DNA of 64,000 bases from Flavobacterium araucananum (lineage in GTDB: Bacteria; Bacteroidota; Bacteroidia; Flavobacteriales; Flavobacteriaceae). Under the pieces are notes generated by a model. That model ran no database searches, was not told the DNA's origin, and saw only the letters and a list, made by a program, of their open reading frames with translations. Shown one piece after another: positions 63,077-64,000 of the stretch (the first letter of the stretch is position 1; every line of letters begins with the position of its first letter). The stretch covers positions 1-64,000 of the forward strand of contig NZ_MUGS01000040.1 in NCBI RefSeq assembly GCF_002222055.1. Direction: 5' to 3'. Both the position numbers and the translations under genes were made by a program.

Positions 63077-63142
63077 TGAGTATGTTTTTATATTTTAAGA
63101 CTTTAATGAAATATAGGAGTCAAATTCATAGCCGCCCTGATT

Positions 63143-63180
63143 TAAAAATAGCCCATACTCATAGTGATTATGGGCTATTT
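63143..63180 (-). terminator. Terminator after susD
   Basis: On the minus strand: AAATAGCCCAT, 13-nt loop, ATGGGCTATTT and a T run. It follows the SusD gene by about 105 bp. Such structures between susCD and the enzyme genes usually lower enzyme transcript levels in PULs. Confidence 0.75.
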
Positions 63181-63284
63181 ACAACCAAACTTAAACTTAA
63201 CTTAAACTAACATAACAGTTGAGATTGCTTTGATAAAAGACTACCTAACAGCATTTTCTATCACAATTCTCACTATTAATATTA

Positions 63285-64000
63285 TTAATTATATCCTGGG
63301 TTTTGAACCATTTTAGTATTATTGAATTCAGTAACCGGAATTGGGAAAACTTCGTTTTTGTTAGGAGTAAATCCTTTAAAAGCAAGTTTAGCAGCAGCCT
63401 CACCTGTTCTTACTAAGTCAAACCAACGGTGCCCTTCTCCGGCAAGCTCTAATCTTCTTTCATTTAAAATAGCAGCAATAGAAACTGGTACAGGTGCTAC
63501 ACCTGCTCTTATTCTAACTGCATCTAAAAGTGCCTGAGCTCTTGCTCCTGTACCTCCCAGTGCTTCTGCTTCCATTAGATAAGTATCTGCCAAACGAATA
63601 ACATAAGCATTTACCCCAAAATTAAGGAAAGGATTAGAGGCTTTAATATCAGCATTAACCACTGCATATTTAATAAAATGATATCCTGTTTCCTGGTAAC
63701 TGTCTGTATAACTGATAAGCCTGGTTGGATCAGGTTGGTCAGCTGGAATATTAACATTACCTCTTGCAGCACCTGCATCAAAAATAGTAGATGCATAACG
63801 AGGATCTCCCAATAAAGCAGCGTTCAATTGTGGCGTAACCACCATAAAACCCCAACCGTTAATATAATCCGGCAGGCTGGCCCCTAATGGTTTTCTGGAG
63901 TACCCTCTAATACCTGTTAACTGAGCAACAAGGTTTCCTTCATCATCACCTCTTTCATAATTACCCCAGTCAGCGTTTGATTTATCGGAGTAGCTAATTT
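63285..64000 (-). CDS. RagB/SusD-like outer-membrane glycan-binding protein (partial)
   Basis: The C-terminal 238 or so residues of a SusD-like lipoprotein; the frame stays open to the right edge, so the start and the partner SusC lie outside. Typical C-terminal words: YVIRLADTYLMEAEALG (TPR-like helix), LLDAVRIRAGVAPV, ILNERRLELAGEGHRWFDLVRTG and NPGYN at the end. The segment KPLGASLPDYINGWGFMVVTP precedes these. SusD caps the SusC transporter and binds oligosaccharides. The PUL therefore continues to the right. Confidence 0.93.
   Translation of the reverse strand, partial: ISYSDKSNADWGNYERGDDEGNLVAQLTGIRGYSRKPLGASLPDYINGWGFMVVTPQLNAALLGDPRYASTIFDAGAARGNVNIPADQPDPTRLISYTDSYQETGYHFIKYAVVNADIKASNPFLNFGVNAYVIRLADTYLMEAEALGGTGARAQALLDAVRIRAGVAPVPVSIAAILNERRLELAGEGHRWFDLVRTGEAAAKLAFKGFTPNKNEVFPIPVTEFNNTKMVQNPGYN

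Overview
The window comes from a member of the Bacteroidota, most likely Flavobacterium or a close relative. The DNA is AT-rich. Promoters follow the Bacteroidota pattern (TTG/TTTG, 17-23 nt spacer, TAnnTTTG) and Shine-Dalgarno sequences are mostly absent. Typical content includes TonB-dependent and SusD-like proteins, a type IX secretion (T9SS) cargo, a bacterial GGGP synthase and Bacteroidota-type intergenic repeats. No rRNA, tRNA, CRISPR array, transposase or integrase was seen.

Layout. 1-1.8 kb: two ferritin-like, Tat-type exported proteins. 1.9-5 kb: the translation cluster rplM-rpsI-rpsB-tsf. 5-9.2 kb: an M3 dipeptidase, a queuosine-precursor transporter, a lipoprotein and 3-methyladenine glycosylase I. 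9.2-17 kb: a thiamin operon under a TPP riboswitch (thiS-thiC-thiE/tenI-like-thiD-thiE-thiG-[GxxExxY]-thiH-thiF). 17-22.8 kb: housekeeping genes (MOSC protein, aat, DUF3127 protein, flavin reductase, histidine kinase, HIT, greA, a small lipoprotein). 22.8-29.1 kb: a second TPP riboswitch driving a TonB receptor, next to arfB, an unusual NadR-like kinase/DUF4301 fusion, a PnuC-type transporter and GGGP synthase. This looks like a thiamin acquisition locus. 29.1-31 kb: a Crp/Fnr regulator with a near-perfect operator before a small membrane protein, then a phosphopantetheinyl transferase. 31-33.8 kb: a compact operon of a PIG-L-like protein, a GT4 glycosyltransferase and an Amj-like lipid II flippase. 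34-40 kb: ahcY, two secreted unknowns, an SMR transporter and a Fic protein. 40.5-43.3 kb: an alkylation-damage cluster (AraC-OGT Ada, 2OG oxygenase, free-standing Ada zinc domain, AlkB). 43.3-50.5 kb: GrpB, YjbR, a Nudix-derived regulator, a transglutaminase-like protein, a YwqK-like lipoprotein with an unknown neighbour, and an XRE regulator. 50.6-64 kb: a minus-strand polysaccharide utilization locus running off the right edge (SusD-GH30-GH30-GH3-GH5-T9SS protein-EEP-GH3), probably for a beta-glucan.

The thiamin operon makes both precursors: ThiC/ThiD for the pyrimidine and ThiS/ThiF/ThiG/ThiH for the thiazole. ThiE joins them. The second riboswitch locus would import thiamin when TPP is low. 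In the PUL, GH30 and GH5 enzymes would cut the glycan, the two GH3 enzymes would release glucose, and SusC/D, only partly in view, would import oligosaccharides.

The observations I rate highest are: the Crp/Fnr palindrome centred near -41 of a small membrane-protein gene; the NadR-like/DUF4301 fusion beside a TPP-regulated receptor; the PIG-L/GT/Amj operon with an altered PIG-L active site; a start-codon-sequestering stem after the thi riboswitch; a terminator-like hairpin in the greA leader; and mosaic intergenic repeats, one copy of which codes for part of a signal peptide.
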